From Henckelia pumila (Eukaryota; Streptophyta; Magnoliopsida; Lamiales; Gesneriaceae): 64,000 bases of DNA. The DNA lies in the NCBI RefSeq assembly GCF_033568475.1, contig NC_133122.1, positions 78,763,442-78,827,441 of the forward strand, read 5' to 3'. A program made the translations under genes and the position numbers. Numbering within the stretch: position 1 is the stretch's first letter; the number at the start of each line of letters is the position of its first letter. The notes below the pieces were generated by a model. It was given only the letters and a program-made list of their open reading frames with translations. It had not been told where the DNA came from and ran no database searches. Below, piece by piece: positions 36,629 to 47,839 of this stretch.

Positions 36629-38205
36629 TTACGCGCTGCACTCTTCAGTTAGATTCATCGTCTCAAATTCTTCCAACTTTTGCTTCTTACACATCACCTC
36701 TTTCAAGAATTTACTATAATTTGGCATTTGCAGCAAAGCATCGACGAATGAAATGTTGATGTGAAGTTTCTTGTAAATCCCAAGAAACATGGCAAACTCT
36801 TCATCCAATGCTTTATTCTTGAATCTCTCCGGATAAGGAAGCTTCGGCTTAAACATGGGCTTCTGTTCAGGCTCACCCTTCAACTCCATAGGCTTGCTCT
36901 CACCACTCTTACTCTCACTAACTTCAGCCTCTTTGACCGCCTTCTCCTTCTCAACTCCAGATTTAGGTTCACTGACTCCAACTTCTTTTTCACTTCTCAA
37001 TGCTATGGCTTTACAATGTTATATTGGATTTACCTCAGTATTACTCGAGAACTGACCTTTTTTTTCTTTTTATCTTTCAATGCATTCGCCAGCTGCCCAA
37101 TTGTGTCTCCAAAGATTTTGTAGTAGCACTCATATTAACCATATGCATCTCCAAGCTATCAAGACAAGACTCAGTCCTTGCCATCTTTTTGCCAGAGTCC
37201 GCAACAAAAGTACTAACCACCTCCTGCAAAGATGGCCTCCCTTCTCCCTTATTTCTATTAAATCCCGGAGGGGGATTCAATACATTCTTATTAATTGCAT
37301 AAGAGAAATGTTCATGGTTACACTAATCAAGATTATAAGAAAATGGTTACCTCGATATCCTCCATAGCCTCTGGTGTTAATGTATTGGGCCTCATCAGGA
37401 GTGTGTGACTCTGCAAAAGTTACAGCCTTACCTTCAGAATTGCTAGTGCTCATAACAGCTATCTGTGCAGTCAATGCCGAGACTTGAGCAAATAAAGATG
37501 TGAGAGGATCCACAACATAAACTCCCGTTGATTTTTGGATGACAGCTCGTTCAGTCGGCCACTGAAAGCTATTGATATTCATTTGTTCCAGCATCTCATA
37601 TGCCTGAGCAGGATCCTTGCAAATATTGTACCGCCAGCTGCTGAATCCACATACATCCTTGCAGGCGCATTCAGTCCATTATAAAAAAATTCAATTTGCT
37701 CCCAATCAGCAAAGTTATGATTTGGGCATCGCATGAGCAAATCCTTGTTACGCTCCCATGCATCGTACAACTGCTCAGAATCATTCTGCTTAAAAGTGCA
37801 GATTTCGATCTTCAGTTGGGTGGACTTGGCAGATGGAAAATATTTCGCCAAAAATTTCTCTGCCATGTTTTCCCAAGTAGTAATGCCTCCCAACAGCAGT
37901 GATTGCAGCAAACATCTAGACTGATCCCTGAGAAAAAAAAACAAACGCAGTCTAATTATATCATCAGAAACTCCATTAATGTTTACCGTGTCTGTTATCT
38001 CTAGGAACATCCTCAAGTGCAGGTGAAAATTGGCAGTAACACTTACATTGAACTGGTTCTGCTGTGCCATGTTTATCAAAGCAGGCTTATGCTCGAAATT
38101 ATTGGCATTGATGGTTCCATGAGCTATGCCAGAATAGTGAGTTTGGATCACTGGTCTGAAGTGATCTCTGATTGGCACCAAGAAAAGTTGATTATTTTCA
38201 GCCAT
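36629..38205 (-). pseudogene. Athila/Tat-type gag (broken)
   Basis: Starts MAENNQLFLVPIRDHFRP and is the paralogue of the gag at 28409-29290. The core includes FLEITDTVNINGVSDDIIRLRLF, WENMAEKFLAKYFPSAKSTQLK, FYNGLNAPARMYVDSAAGGT and MLEQMNINSFQWPTERA. The C-terminal part gives PPPGFNRN, METQLGQL-like sequence, a charged linker and KPMFKPKLPYPERFKNKALDEEFAMFLGIYKKLHINISFVDALLQMP. That last stretch is the conserved lead-in to the protease in this class. Frame changes occur near 37625, 37300, 37080 and 37000. The key CCHC zinc knuckle is not evident. Confidence 0.8.
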
Positions 38206-38389
38206 TGCTTGCACTTCTTCTCTTCTTGCTTTTCGTAGTGCTCTAAGAGTTCTTTCGATCTCAGGATCAAAAAGTAAAAAATCAACGCTTTGAAATCTTT
38301 GCATACACTACAAATCAGAAGAATCAAACGAATCAGAACTAAAAATAATAAAAAAAATCTAAATTAAAATATAGACTAATTGGTAATGG

Positions 38390-39095
38390 GACTGTACACA
38401 TATTGGCTTTGGTTGGTATGACTTTACCAATTTTTATATGATGTTGTGCAATTATTTACATGATCATGGACCCCATGAATGTGCTTTAATGATTATGTAA
38501 ATTTTCTTGAATCTCATCACTCGAAAGAAAAGAATGCCATGTTTTTTATGTTTTATTCACGTCCAATGCATGTTATAAGATTTTATTATGTATACGTTAT
38601 TGCTTAAGTATGCTTGTTGATTTTTCAGACTCACAATGCTTGAATAATGCAGGTGAGAAAGATGCAGTAAATGATTATAATGTTGGACAAGACGCAGAGT
38701 AATCGAGGAGGCGAGGAGTTGCATGCCAAGACTGTTTATGACCCGCGTTTTAGCAAAGATTTTATGCTTTTCAAACAGTTTTCTCACTATTGTTGTTCCG
38801 AAATGTGTCTTATACATTGCAAGTTTTCCTTTTGGTTATCATGTTGATAGTTTGGAACGCACAATGTTTTAGTATGTAAGTTGAGGCATTTTTTTTTTAA
38901 ATATATAAAAAGTATTTTTCGAAAAAAGCGCGAGTTACCAGAGCAATATTGATGACATGAATTAAAATCTTTTCAAGGGTAGTTTAGTCAATCACTCATC
39001 CAATCAATCAAAACCAGCAAAAATCTCATCCATTTGACGACGGGGTTTATCTGTTGAACACAACTGCAAATAGGAAAGGGCCTTTCATTGTTTCG
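38390..39095. other. Intergenic region upstream of SIG6; probable promoter with transposon debris
   Basis: No gene. The part around 38620-38710 (TTTTTCAGACTCACAATGC, then GCAGGTGAGAAAGATGCAG) resembles sequence often seen in plant gypsy LTRs, a low-confidence impression. A TATATAAAA string at 38902-38910 could be the SIG6 TATA box, about 270 bases before the main start codon. CCAAT occurs near 39000. Confidence 0.4.
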
Positions 39096-39179
39096 ATGTC
39101 TTTCGAACAGAACTGGATAGTAATAAGCCTTCGGTTCGTTGTTCATTGTGGTTTTCAAGCCTCGAAGCTTGCAAAATAG
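39096..39179 (+). promoter_or_regulatory. Upstream open reading frame (27 codons) in the SIG6 5' leader
   Basis: An ATG at 39096 opens a 27-codon frame ending in TAG at 39177-39179, four bases before the SIG6 ATG at 39184 and in a different frame. It matters only if transcription starts before 39096, which the sequence cannot prove. If present in the mRNA it would reduce initiation at the main start or demand reinitiation. Confidence 0.4.
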
Positions 39180-39183
39180 TGTT

Positions 39184-42100
39184 ATGGAGGCAGTGAGCAG
39201 CTTGATTTCTTCGCCTCCACAATTCTTCCTCCGAACCCATCTCAGAAATTGCTCTGCCTCGTCATCCTCAGGTACTTTAACTGCGTATACTATTTCCTTG
39301 GCTCGTTCTTGTTCTTTTAAGCGATATTGAAGCGATGAAAGCTAGTGGGAAGTTGTGGTTTTACTCGAAATCATGCTCTTGAGTTCTCATCACTACAGCT
39401 GTTATCCTTTTATGGTCATCTGTTTATGTGTTGATGGATATTGTCTAGTTAAGTGCGAAATTCAACTCCTTTTGGGGCTTGCTGGACGAATATACTGTAA
39501 TGGAAGGTAATATTTTGTGTCAGTTATGGCAAGGTGAACGCTTTAGGATGGTCGTGAAGGGATGAGGTTGACACATTGGTCGAGTGGCAAGAAGCACGAT
39601 GCCCGGAGACAACGTGTCTTTTCCGTGTACTCAAAATGAATAGATAAGTTCTGGCAGAGTTTCCTCCATGGACCCAACCAAACTCGATTTCGTATTAGTA
39701 GACAGGAAGAAGTGATCTAGGGAAAGATGAACATAGAAAGAAGGGAAAAGAACGAGGTTAATTTTGTGATATGTGTCGGTGTGTAATTGTCCCACTTCGA
39801 TTGGATAAATTATTGAGAGTTTTATGTATGGAGTTGGACAATACTCCCCCTTGAGCCGGCTTTTGCGTTGAGTTAGGTCCAAGTCCATGATCTTAACATA
39901 TCAGAGCTCAGGCCCACCAAAGCATGTTAGCCATGTCAGAGCACATTTCCTTTTGAAGATCTCACTCATTTACAATTTTTTGTGAAGTTTTTGCAACATG
40001 TTAAAGATATGCTGTTTTCCGTTCTATTATGATTTGGTGATAAATAGCTTCGTAAAATTAATTTAAGGTTTTGCAGCATGTTAAAGATATGCTGCTTTCG
40101 GTTCTATTAAGATTTGGCGATAAATAGCTACTTAACTATTCTTGTAGATATGACTCTTGACTACGCTTTATTGAATGTGCCGAAAAGTATCCATTTCAAT
40201 TTTATGAGAAATTGATAGTTTACCTGATAAATTTTGTAGTTTCTCTGTTTCATGATCAAGCAACATCGGCGCTTTCATCTCCATCTACTGCTTTTGCCCG
40301 ATATTCTCCATCTTCTGTACTTGTTCAGGATCAACCTTGTGAAACAAGGACATTGTTGTGCTTGAAAGAAGAAAATACACTCCAGGTGAGACTTCTTGTG
40401 GTGAAAAATGTTAGTGTAACAGCAGTGTGTTAATATCTCAAACTATTCATATAATTTCTAAGAAAATTTTGGAACACCCTTTAGATGAAATTCTCTCATC
40501 TTATGTTGCCCATTAGAATTTAACTTCCATTCAAGTGCTAATGAATACGAGTACATTTCATCAATACATTTTGTTATCTTGTTGAAGGAAACATTGGATA
40601 GAAGACTTGCCGTAGTGCCTGCATCCACATCTATTGAAGATATCAACAATCTTGCTACAGATCAATATGCGAAAGATTTTCGGCTTCAATTGCAGCACTG
40701 GCAATCATCATCGTATCTGTAAGGGGTGTCTTACTACTGGACTCTGTTCTTTTGTTTGAAACTTGGCCATAAGTTTTGATATTTTACTGCAGATGGCCGT
40801 CCTTGAACAAAAAAGAACTACCCGCTCAAAAGACAATGGCATTGGTTTCAAGTAAAGGAGAGACATTAATAGGTTTAGAAGCAGACCAGGTCATTGCACT
40901 TGCGAGAGAAGCTTTATCTGCGTGCAAGGAGGCAGCATCAATTGCAAAAGATACTAACCTTTTCGAAACCCATCTTTACCACCTGTCTGATCCAACGTAT
41001 GTGTCCTTCATTCTACAACTTTTCCCATTTTATCTCCTTTTTAAAATCTCTTGGCAAACACTGTATGACGCATTTTCTTACTGTTGGCTGCCAGAGGACT
41101 AGTCAACTCTTCTCTGCGGCATAAGAGAATGGTGAGGTCAACACGTCTCCTGGAGAGGCGAACGAAGCAGAGGAGGTTGCCAGAGCTAAATATTGAGATT
41201 CAGGAGACAAATCATCATAGGAAGCGAGAATCGAGTGGAAAAAATGGAGGATTTGATTCTAATGATACTCTTCAAATGTTCTTAGGGGAACCAGAAACAA
41301 GGCTGTTACTGACTGCAGAAGAAGAGTCGGAACTGATATCGAATATACAGGTTTGTTCAAGTCCTCGTCACTTTTATCCATAGCGACCTTTAATTTTGCA
41401 TTACTTTAATTGGAGTCTTCAACAATTTTTATTTTACCAGGAGTTAATGAAACTACAAGAAGTCAGAAGTAGGCTTCAAACTCAGTTTTCCCGGGAACCG
41501 ACACTTGTTGAGTGGGCTGCAGCCATTGGTATTAGTTGTCAAGCCTTGCGGTCGGAGCTTCACTGTGGTAACAGCAGCCGGGAGAAGTTAATTTACGCCA
41601 ATTTTCGCTTGGTGGTTCACATTGCCAAGCAGTACCAAGGGCGTGGGTTAAACTTCCCGGATCTTTTGCAGGTGAATCAAAGCTCGCATACTTTATGCTT
41701 CTGGGCACTGTAATAGTGTTAGATTCTTGAATATAATTGCCTACTTCCTCTTGAGATGATTATGCAGAACTTCAGTGTTAGGTTATCATAAACGTTCTTA
41801 TGAAGCATGAGATATAATTCTCTTGCAGGAAGGAAGCATTGGTCTTATGAGGAGTGTTGAAAAATTCAAACCCCAAGTAGGTTGCAGATTTGCGACGTAC
41901 GCCTATTGGTGGATTCGGCAAGCAATAAGGAAAGCCCTGTTTCAGCACTCCAGGACGATCCGCTTGCCAGTAATGCACTATTACAGTATTGCAATTTTCC
42001 AATTTCATTCAAAGTTATTTTCTTTCTTCAATCTTAATTTTATGATCATGTACCTGTTTGCTTATATACTTGAAATGAGGCTTACTGAACAAACTCCAGC

Positions 42101-43131
42101 TCATTCTAAGTTTACTTCTTTGTTAGCAATATTTTTGAGAAATGTTTCTCACTAATGAATTTGGGGTTCAGGAAAATGTTTATGGTCTCTTGTCAAAGGT
42201 CTTCGAAGCAAAGAAAGTATGCGTTCAGCGAGGCAATCATAACCCAAAGAAAGAGGACATAGCAGCATGTGCTGGCATGACAGTTGAGAAACTGGAGAGC
42301 TTGCTTTATACAACTCGAATGCCCGTCTCCATGCAACAGCCCATATGGATGGACCAAGATACAACCTTTCAGGTACTCTTGCTGCCATTTCTCAAGCACA
42401 AGCTCTGGAACTTGAACATTGTTGATGTTGCATCAAAGAAATATTCTTTGTGATTTTCTCCGCATGTTTTCTTGATTAGGTACCGTGACACTGATTAATT
42501 GATCAACATCAGCAGATAACAGAAATATGGTTTTTTTTTTGAAGCTAGAATATGGTGTATCTTAGATAATTGGTCTGTGGAATCATTCCTAGTCAAACTT
42601 TTAGGCACCTTCATATATACCACTTATATGGTTAGTATGTCTGAAGCATCAAACTTGTCATTTGGTGTTCAAATGTGCTCTTTGAGATTAACTTATTTGC
42701 AAATTCGTGATTGAGAGACGTATAATCTTTGATTCCCTCCTGCAGAACATTGCGAATTTTCATTGTTACAAGCTTGCAAGAAAGTGTCAATACAAGTGGG
42801 ATTTTCTGATATAACAAATGGACGTGTACTTTGAATATTACAGGAAATCACGGCAGATCCGAGCATAGAGGCTCCAGAATTGGGTGCAGCGAAACAACTA
42901 ATGAGACAGCACATTCGGAATCTTTTGGGCATTCTCAATCCGAGGGAGAGGAAAATAATCAGGCTGAGATTCGGCATTGAAGATGGCAAACAGAGATCCC
43001 TATCGGAAATTGGTGCTGGTTTTGGGCTTACAAAGGAGAGAGTTAGACAACTGGAGAGTAGAGCACTGTACAAGCTGAAACAGTGTCTTGGCAGCCAAGG
43101 ACTAGCAGCATATACAGACATGCTCGTCTAG
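39184..43131 (+). CDS. SIG6: RNA polymerase sigma factor SIG6, plastid-targeted (nine exons)
   Basis: A nuclear sigma-70-type factor that guides the bacterial-type plastid RNA polymerase (PEP) to promoters. Exons by frame and GT-AG borders: 39184-39271, 40240-40385, 40588-40718, 40793-40996, 41095-41350, 41441-41671, 41829-41969, 42172-42372, 42844-43131 (1686 nt, 561 residues). Arabidopsis SIG6 is about 547 residues and opens similarly (MEA...SS...F..THL). The first 50-60 residues are Ser-rich and basic, like a chloroplast transit peptide. [16 protein letters not shown] (about 259) opens the sigma core. Region 2 spans about 330-399: [19 protein letters not shown], then [20 protein letters not shown] and HSRTIRLP, which bind core enzyme and the -10 element. 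Region 3 is about 400-466. Region 4 is about 480-550, with helix-turn-helix [20 protein letters not shown] for -35 contact. The end is YTDMLV. No break is seen and junctions keep phase. Paralogue choice rests on the N-terminus and whole-length match. Confidence 0.93.
39986..40129 (+). repeat. Tandem duplication (80-bp period) in SIG6 intron 1
   Basis: TTGCAACATGTTAAAGATAT at 39991-40010 is repeated as TTGCAGCATGTTAAAGATAT at 40071-40090. The following 40 bases (GTTCTATTATGATTTGGTGATAAATAG-like) also match with a few changes. The offset is exactly 80 bases. Confidence 0.85.
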
Positions 43132-44261
43132 GATTGATCCTGCAGCTGTTATGTGCAGTTATACGGGTGCAAACCAAATACGATATAGTGAATGCATCCA
43201 CGCAGTGTACATGATGATATTGGGATATTGATATTTTTATCGTGAAACAATTGGACGTTCAACGTACAGCCTCATGATTCGTCATAATATGTAAATCTTT
43301 CTGTTCGTTGGCATATTGCACCTCTCAAGTATCTCACATTTCATGTGTTCTTTTTCTTTTCTTTTTCATTCTTAATAGTAGCATAGCTACTTTTTGTCTC
43401 TTGTTTTTTCCATATTACTATCATGGAACATACTTCCGCAATTTTTCGGAAGCACATTTGGTAAGACTTCGGGTTACTTTAGTACTGTGCGCAAATCATT
43501 TTAGTCAGCTAAATCACAATTGTTACACCCTAGGCGATAAGCTACTCCTAGTAATTGTTTCTAGGGAAAATTGAATTCTGAGAATATCGGTGAAGCGTTT
43601 GCCTATTCCTGAGGCATAGGAGCATGACTATTTATATATATTTTCAGCGGTCTCCAGTTTTTGGGAGAAAGGGTTTCTAATAATTTTTATTTAATCAACT
43701 CTGAGATGAATAATACTAGGTTTTGTTCTGTAACTACTCACATAAGTTGGTGTTTTAAAAATTCAAATGTAAATATTAGTATAGCTAAGAATTTTCTAGC
43801 ATGTACCGAAATTTAACACCAAAAGAGTGATTCATATATTAACTGAAATAGTATAAACAATGAAATAACGTAACTAATTGCGTTTGGGGTGTTCTGAAAT
43901 GGATGAATTTGAAATTCTAGATGTTAAATTGCATGATTATGAATTCATGTAACTTGTTTGTTTGAATATCATTTAAGTAGATTTCAAATTCGTTTCATCA
44001 ATTTAATCTCCTGTATTAGTTATTATGTCGCATTTTCATGTGGATGTCATTTGAAATTTAAAATTCAAACCATTTATCAACATTTTTTTTTGGCATAAAT
44101 CAAATTCATCCATTCACCATTATTTTGATTGATGGATTTAAGTAAAAGAAAATCAAATCCTAATCTAGATCCGTTTTGCTGTTTGAATACTATAAGGTTG
44201 CTGAAAGAATTTTTGCCTAAACAGATTTATGATTAATATCGTAAGTATTGTGTATGATGTT
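43132..44261. other. 3' flank of SIG6 and intergenic DNA; possible decayed MITE
   Basis: The SIG6 3' untranslated region must begin here; no canonical AATAAA was singled out. From about 43880 to 44200 the sequence has inverted similarity (ATGGATGAATTTGA near 43900; TCAAATTCATCCAT near 44101), which could be a decayed inverted-repeat transposon. No coding region was seen. Confidence 0.4.
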
Positions 44262-44515
44262 TAGAGGTGTTAAAATGGGCTAGGTCCGTCGGGTTGGCCC
44301 ACCCCGTCATATAAAATAGGTGGGTTGGGTTGGCAATTTTTCAACCCGCCTAAAGGTGGGCGGCCCCGTCCCGCCACTTAAAATAGGTGGGTTGAGTTGG
44401 GTTGGTGTTTTTCCAACCCGCCTAAAAGGTAGGCCGCCCCGCCCCGCCCCGCCTAATGGTGGGTTGCGACGACTTGTGGGCCGGCCCGCCCCGCTGGCTC
44501 GTTTTGACACCTCTA
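44262..44515. mobile_element. Non-autonomous hAT-type element (MITE), 254 bp, 8-bp target duplication ATGATGTT
   Basis: Terminal inverted repeats TAGAGGTGTTAAAATGGGC (left) and, read inwards, TAGAGGTGTCAAAACGAGC (right) match at 16 of 19 positions. The flanking 8 bases are ATGATGTT at 44254-44261 and again at 44516-44523, a perfect 8-bp duplication as made by hAT transposases. The inside is G/C-biased minisatellite-like sequence (GGTGGGTTGGGTTGGC... and its complement CCAACCCGCC). It has no coding capacity; movement would need a transposase from elsewhere. Confidence 0.9.
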
Positions 44516-44842
44516 ATGATGTTGACACATACGACAATATGCAACGGAATGATATAACCCACAAATAAATAGAATAAATTAAATAAAACATAATTAATTA
44601 TGCATAAGTGATCACACTTGTACAGTGCCTCAATACAAATTAATCATTAAAAAACGTAACATCAATTTACAAAATCAGTACCAGTGATTCTCTAAAAAAC
44701 TAACTTGTTCAACGATTAAAGTAAGTAAATTGCATCCTAAAACCAATAATAAAAAATAGAAAAAACCAAAGAATGCAAATCAGTGTGTAGCCAAAATTGA
44801 GAGCAACAAAACCACTCTTCACACAACACTTTGCACGGGTAT
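44516..44842. other. AT-rich intergenic spacer
   Basis: Nothing recognisable. It lies between the hAT-type element and an LTR fragment. Confidence 0.5.
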
Positions 44843-45522
44843 TGTAGTGACTCGTCCCCAGATCACCTATTAAATATAAACTTAGGCATGCAATTAATTT
44901 ACAAAAAATAATAATCAAAGATAACTGTATAAACATAATTAAATAATAACCTATTCGAATACACTTAAAATTAAACTAGAAACCCAAAATAACTTAAATA
45001 TTACAACCCAATCGGGAAAAATCAAATACCAGAATCACTTCAACTAATACTAGCGGCAATCTCAGCTCCCATGCCCTGGTCATCGACCAACCACTAATTG
45101 AGCACTTGATAATCTGCAACCCTACCCCTTCGAATGGGGTGTACATGATAAAAACACACACATGAGTGACACTCGCTCAGTACATAAATACGAGTACATA
45201 GACTGATATCATGTATGCAAATGAAATGTCTGAGTAACTTGTCAAGTACAATCATGCGCAAACTAGGTGCCAATGAGTGTGTAGTACCTATCTAGGAATC
45301 CAACCAAGGGGTAAACTCTCACAATCGTCGAGATCACCGTAGCGTCAGTCCCCATCGTCAAGACGTCTCAGTGTCTGACCTCATAACAAGAATTTATGGC
45401 TGAGCAACCTTATCCTAATGACTATCTCGAAGGAAATACATACTCAACATGATATATGTACATGTAGCATTTGTATAAAGCAGTCAAACAAGTATCATAG
45501 CACATAAAATGCAACATATAAG
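44843..45522 (-). repeat. Chromovirus-type LTR fragment, minus orientation
   Basis: The + strand opens TGTAGTGACTCGTCC, the reverse complement of an LTR end like GGGTCACTACA at 33459. It continues through TTCGAATGGGGTGTACATG and GAGTGACACTCGCTCAG, matching 30944-31200. It is cut at 45523 by another LTR. Confidence 0.65.
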
Positions 45523-46140
45523 TGTAAGGCCAGAAAGTCCACTAGTTCAATCACGATAAATTAATTGATTTATATGATTTAATGCATGTTAGTTAAGAAA
45601 ACTAAATTGTTATGTTTAAATTATATGATTTATGTAATGCCTGGAATTTTATGTGTTGTGATGTTATTTTTAAAGTTTTCAGGTTTGGAATTTAATTCTA
45701 AACCGAAGGGATGAGGCTAACCATTAAAACGAGTTAAGAAAATATTTTATGTTTAAAATATTAACTTGATACAGTGAAATGTTATAGTTGGGAGAATTAA
45801 AAATTTCAAAAGTTTTATTTGCATCTAATGGGCTGATTATAAAGCCCATTAGTCATAAAAGTAATTAGCGTTCAAAATTTCTTTTCTTTTCTTTCTTTGG
45901 AACACCACTTACTCTCCCCCAAATTCTCTTTTAATGTTAAACACTACACCGAGCAAATCAAAGGTTTTCCAATTCTTGTCGAGGCTAGATCGTTCTTTCA
46001 TCCCGGTTAAATTCCAAGCAATAAAGTCAGACAAGTTTTTAATGTTTTGAAACCCATTCAAGTATATAAGTATTTTTAAGGTAAACCTTATGTGATTATT
46101 TAATGGTTGATGCATAATTCTAGAAAATTACATAGGTAAG
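45523..46140 (+). repeat. Older Tekay-like LTR, first segment
   Basis: Starts TGTAAGGCCAGAAAGTCCAC and matches, in reverse complement, the LTRs of the element at 52888-61648 (TGTAAGGTCCAAAAAGTCCAC). The LTR resumes at 52516-52887 and again at 61649 onward once the two insertions are removed: GGTAAG|ATATGTTGCATAATCG corresponds to continuous sequence in the intact LTRs. It is much more diverged than the inserted element's LTRs, so it is the older copy. Confidence 0.75.
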
Positions 46141-47811
46141 TGATGTGTCCATATTTTTCTATGTTTAATTGGAATAAATTGTTATAATTCGATGCATTTG
46201 AATTGATAAATTTGGTTTTATAGGTATTAATCTTCGGTAGTGGTTTGATGTAGAGAAAAAATAAGAATTGAACAAAAGAAGAGCGAAAAGACAGAAGAAG
46301 CACATCTGTACATTTGAAAGGAACAACTTGGACTTGGAGCTTTGTTGCTGTGTCTTGGGGCAAGGATGATGGGCATGAATGAAGAAGGGAAAAGGGAAAC
46401 AAGAAGAAAGGAAAGAGCAACTGAGCAGATCACAATACATGAGAAGAACGAGAAGGGCGCATATGCGGAAAAAAAACTTGCGCATCTGCGCGAGAATGTG
46501 AAAGAAAGCCATGCGCGCTATCGCGCTGTTGGAGCATGAGATCTGCGATATTTTAAGTGCTGTTGAAGATGGTTGGTTGCGCATTTGCGCTATGTAATCA
46601 GCGCAAGTGATGTGCGGTTGAGGAAGTTGGATGCGCTATCGCGCATGGGAGGCTTGCGAGCTGCGCAGGTGCTGTGATGCGTACAGATTGGAAGCAGAAT
46701 TTCTACCGATTGATCGGTAATGTTCAACCGATCGAGGGGGCCATTTGAAGAGTTCGGGGCAGAGAATGCGTCGCTCGATCCATCAACTTCTACCGATCAA
46801 GCGGCGCGAGCGTGTAGAGTTTTTAAATTTGGAAATTCTTTGGCCGAGTTAGATTTAATCTTTGGAAGATTTGGAGACTTTAAATACATCTTTTAACTCG
46901 AAAATTACTATTTTTTATCATCTTTGGACGGCAGAAAAAGAAAAGAACTCTCTTGGCGGCTAGGTTTCTTCTCTCTTTTCTTAGATTTAATTTTATTTCA
47001 TGAAATTTTCTGTAGAATTCATGAATATTGTTGGCTAAGTTTTAGAACTTGGTTGAGGAAGATGAACCCTTGAATTTACTTATTTGGGAAATTTTGATTT
47101 TCATTGTTTGATTTATTTGATTATCGAGAGTTGTTTGGAATCGATTGTTATGATTGTATGTGAGATTTTTGGATTGACCATCTTAAGATTTCATTATACA
47201 ATCTACTGCTATATTAGAATTCAAATCCGTAATTGTTTGAATCATCTGATTTGTGAAGCAACTGTGATTAATAATCGTCCGCTTGTGAGTTTATTAAATT
47301 GTATGAACAACAATTGACTAGGCTAAATACATCCGCTTGTGTATGTGTTGTCTAGATTCGTCAGTTTCACTAGTTTGCATGCTATCGTGAATTTAAATCT
47401 AATCGCTTGTATTGGGTTAATTCATTGGTAAAGGTTAACTTAAAACGCTTGTGTCTAGTTAACTAAGATTAAGGTGAAACAGGAATTTAATTTTCAATGA
47501 TGAATATTTGATAGAATTAATTATTTCTAGGTAATCAATGATCCAATGAATAATTTCAAGGGTGTAGTCGACCGATACCAAGTCTTGTTTCTCATTGAAT
47601 TCTTCGTTATAATTAAATCTTGCATTATAGTTGATAGAATTTCATTATATATTGCTTTTAAATTTTTAGTAGTTAAATTTCAAACTCAAAACCCCCTTTT
47701 ATTTATTTTTAGTATTTTTTAGAACACACTAAATTTCACTTTCCTCGTGGGAACGATCCCTATTCTCTTTACTGCATATTTTGTTTATCAGAATTGAGTC
47801 GGGTAATTTGG
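46141..47811 (+). repeat. 5' LTR of the gag-protease derivative (3' end deleted)
   Basis: Starts TGATGTGTCCATATTTTTC and parallels 50837-52515 until GTCGGGTAATTTGG, after which the partner's last roughly 20 bases, the primer site and the start of gag are absent. It contains dyad blocks: GCGC-flanked motifs (CTATCGCGC, GCGCATTTGCGC) near 46480-46670, and ACCGATTGATCGGT plus CGCTCGATCC / CCGATCAAGCG at 46704-46803. Confidence 0.85.
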
Positions 47812-47839
47812 ACAAATTAAACTACTAAACATTTAAAAG

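Larger units (their letters stand above)
35877..38389 (-). mobile_element. Minus-strand Athila/Tat derivative containing only gag and protease
   Basis: In element orientation: leader scrap (38389-38206), gag (38205 to about 36630), protease (about 36640-36099), then at once the pol-end hairpin TTGGGAGGCAACCCAA (35939-35954) and an A/T-rich tail. Reverse transcriptase, RNase H and integrase are absent although the hairpin normally follows integrase. The leader matches that at 29291-29480, and the match stops at about 38389 before any LTR. No LTR of its own is visible at either end. Confidence 0.75.

Noticed and set aside
39540-39900. SINE or other small transposon in SIG6 intron 1 (GGTCGAGTGGC; GTCCCACTTCGATTGG; CTTGAGCCGGCTTTTG)
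   Set aside because: Some phrases look familiar from dispersed plant repeats, but no box B, tail or target duplication could be shown.
44307-44591. Overlapping open frames on both strands rich in Gly, Arg and Pro
   Set aside because: They are shadows of the G/C-skewed hAT-type MITE, with no domain.
46165-46584. Several Phe/Ser/Leu-rich minus-strand frames, repeated at 50820-51242
   Set aside because: They lie inside the two LTRs of one element and mirror its A-rich sense strand. They are not genes.
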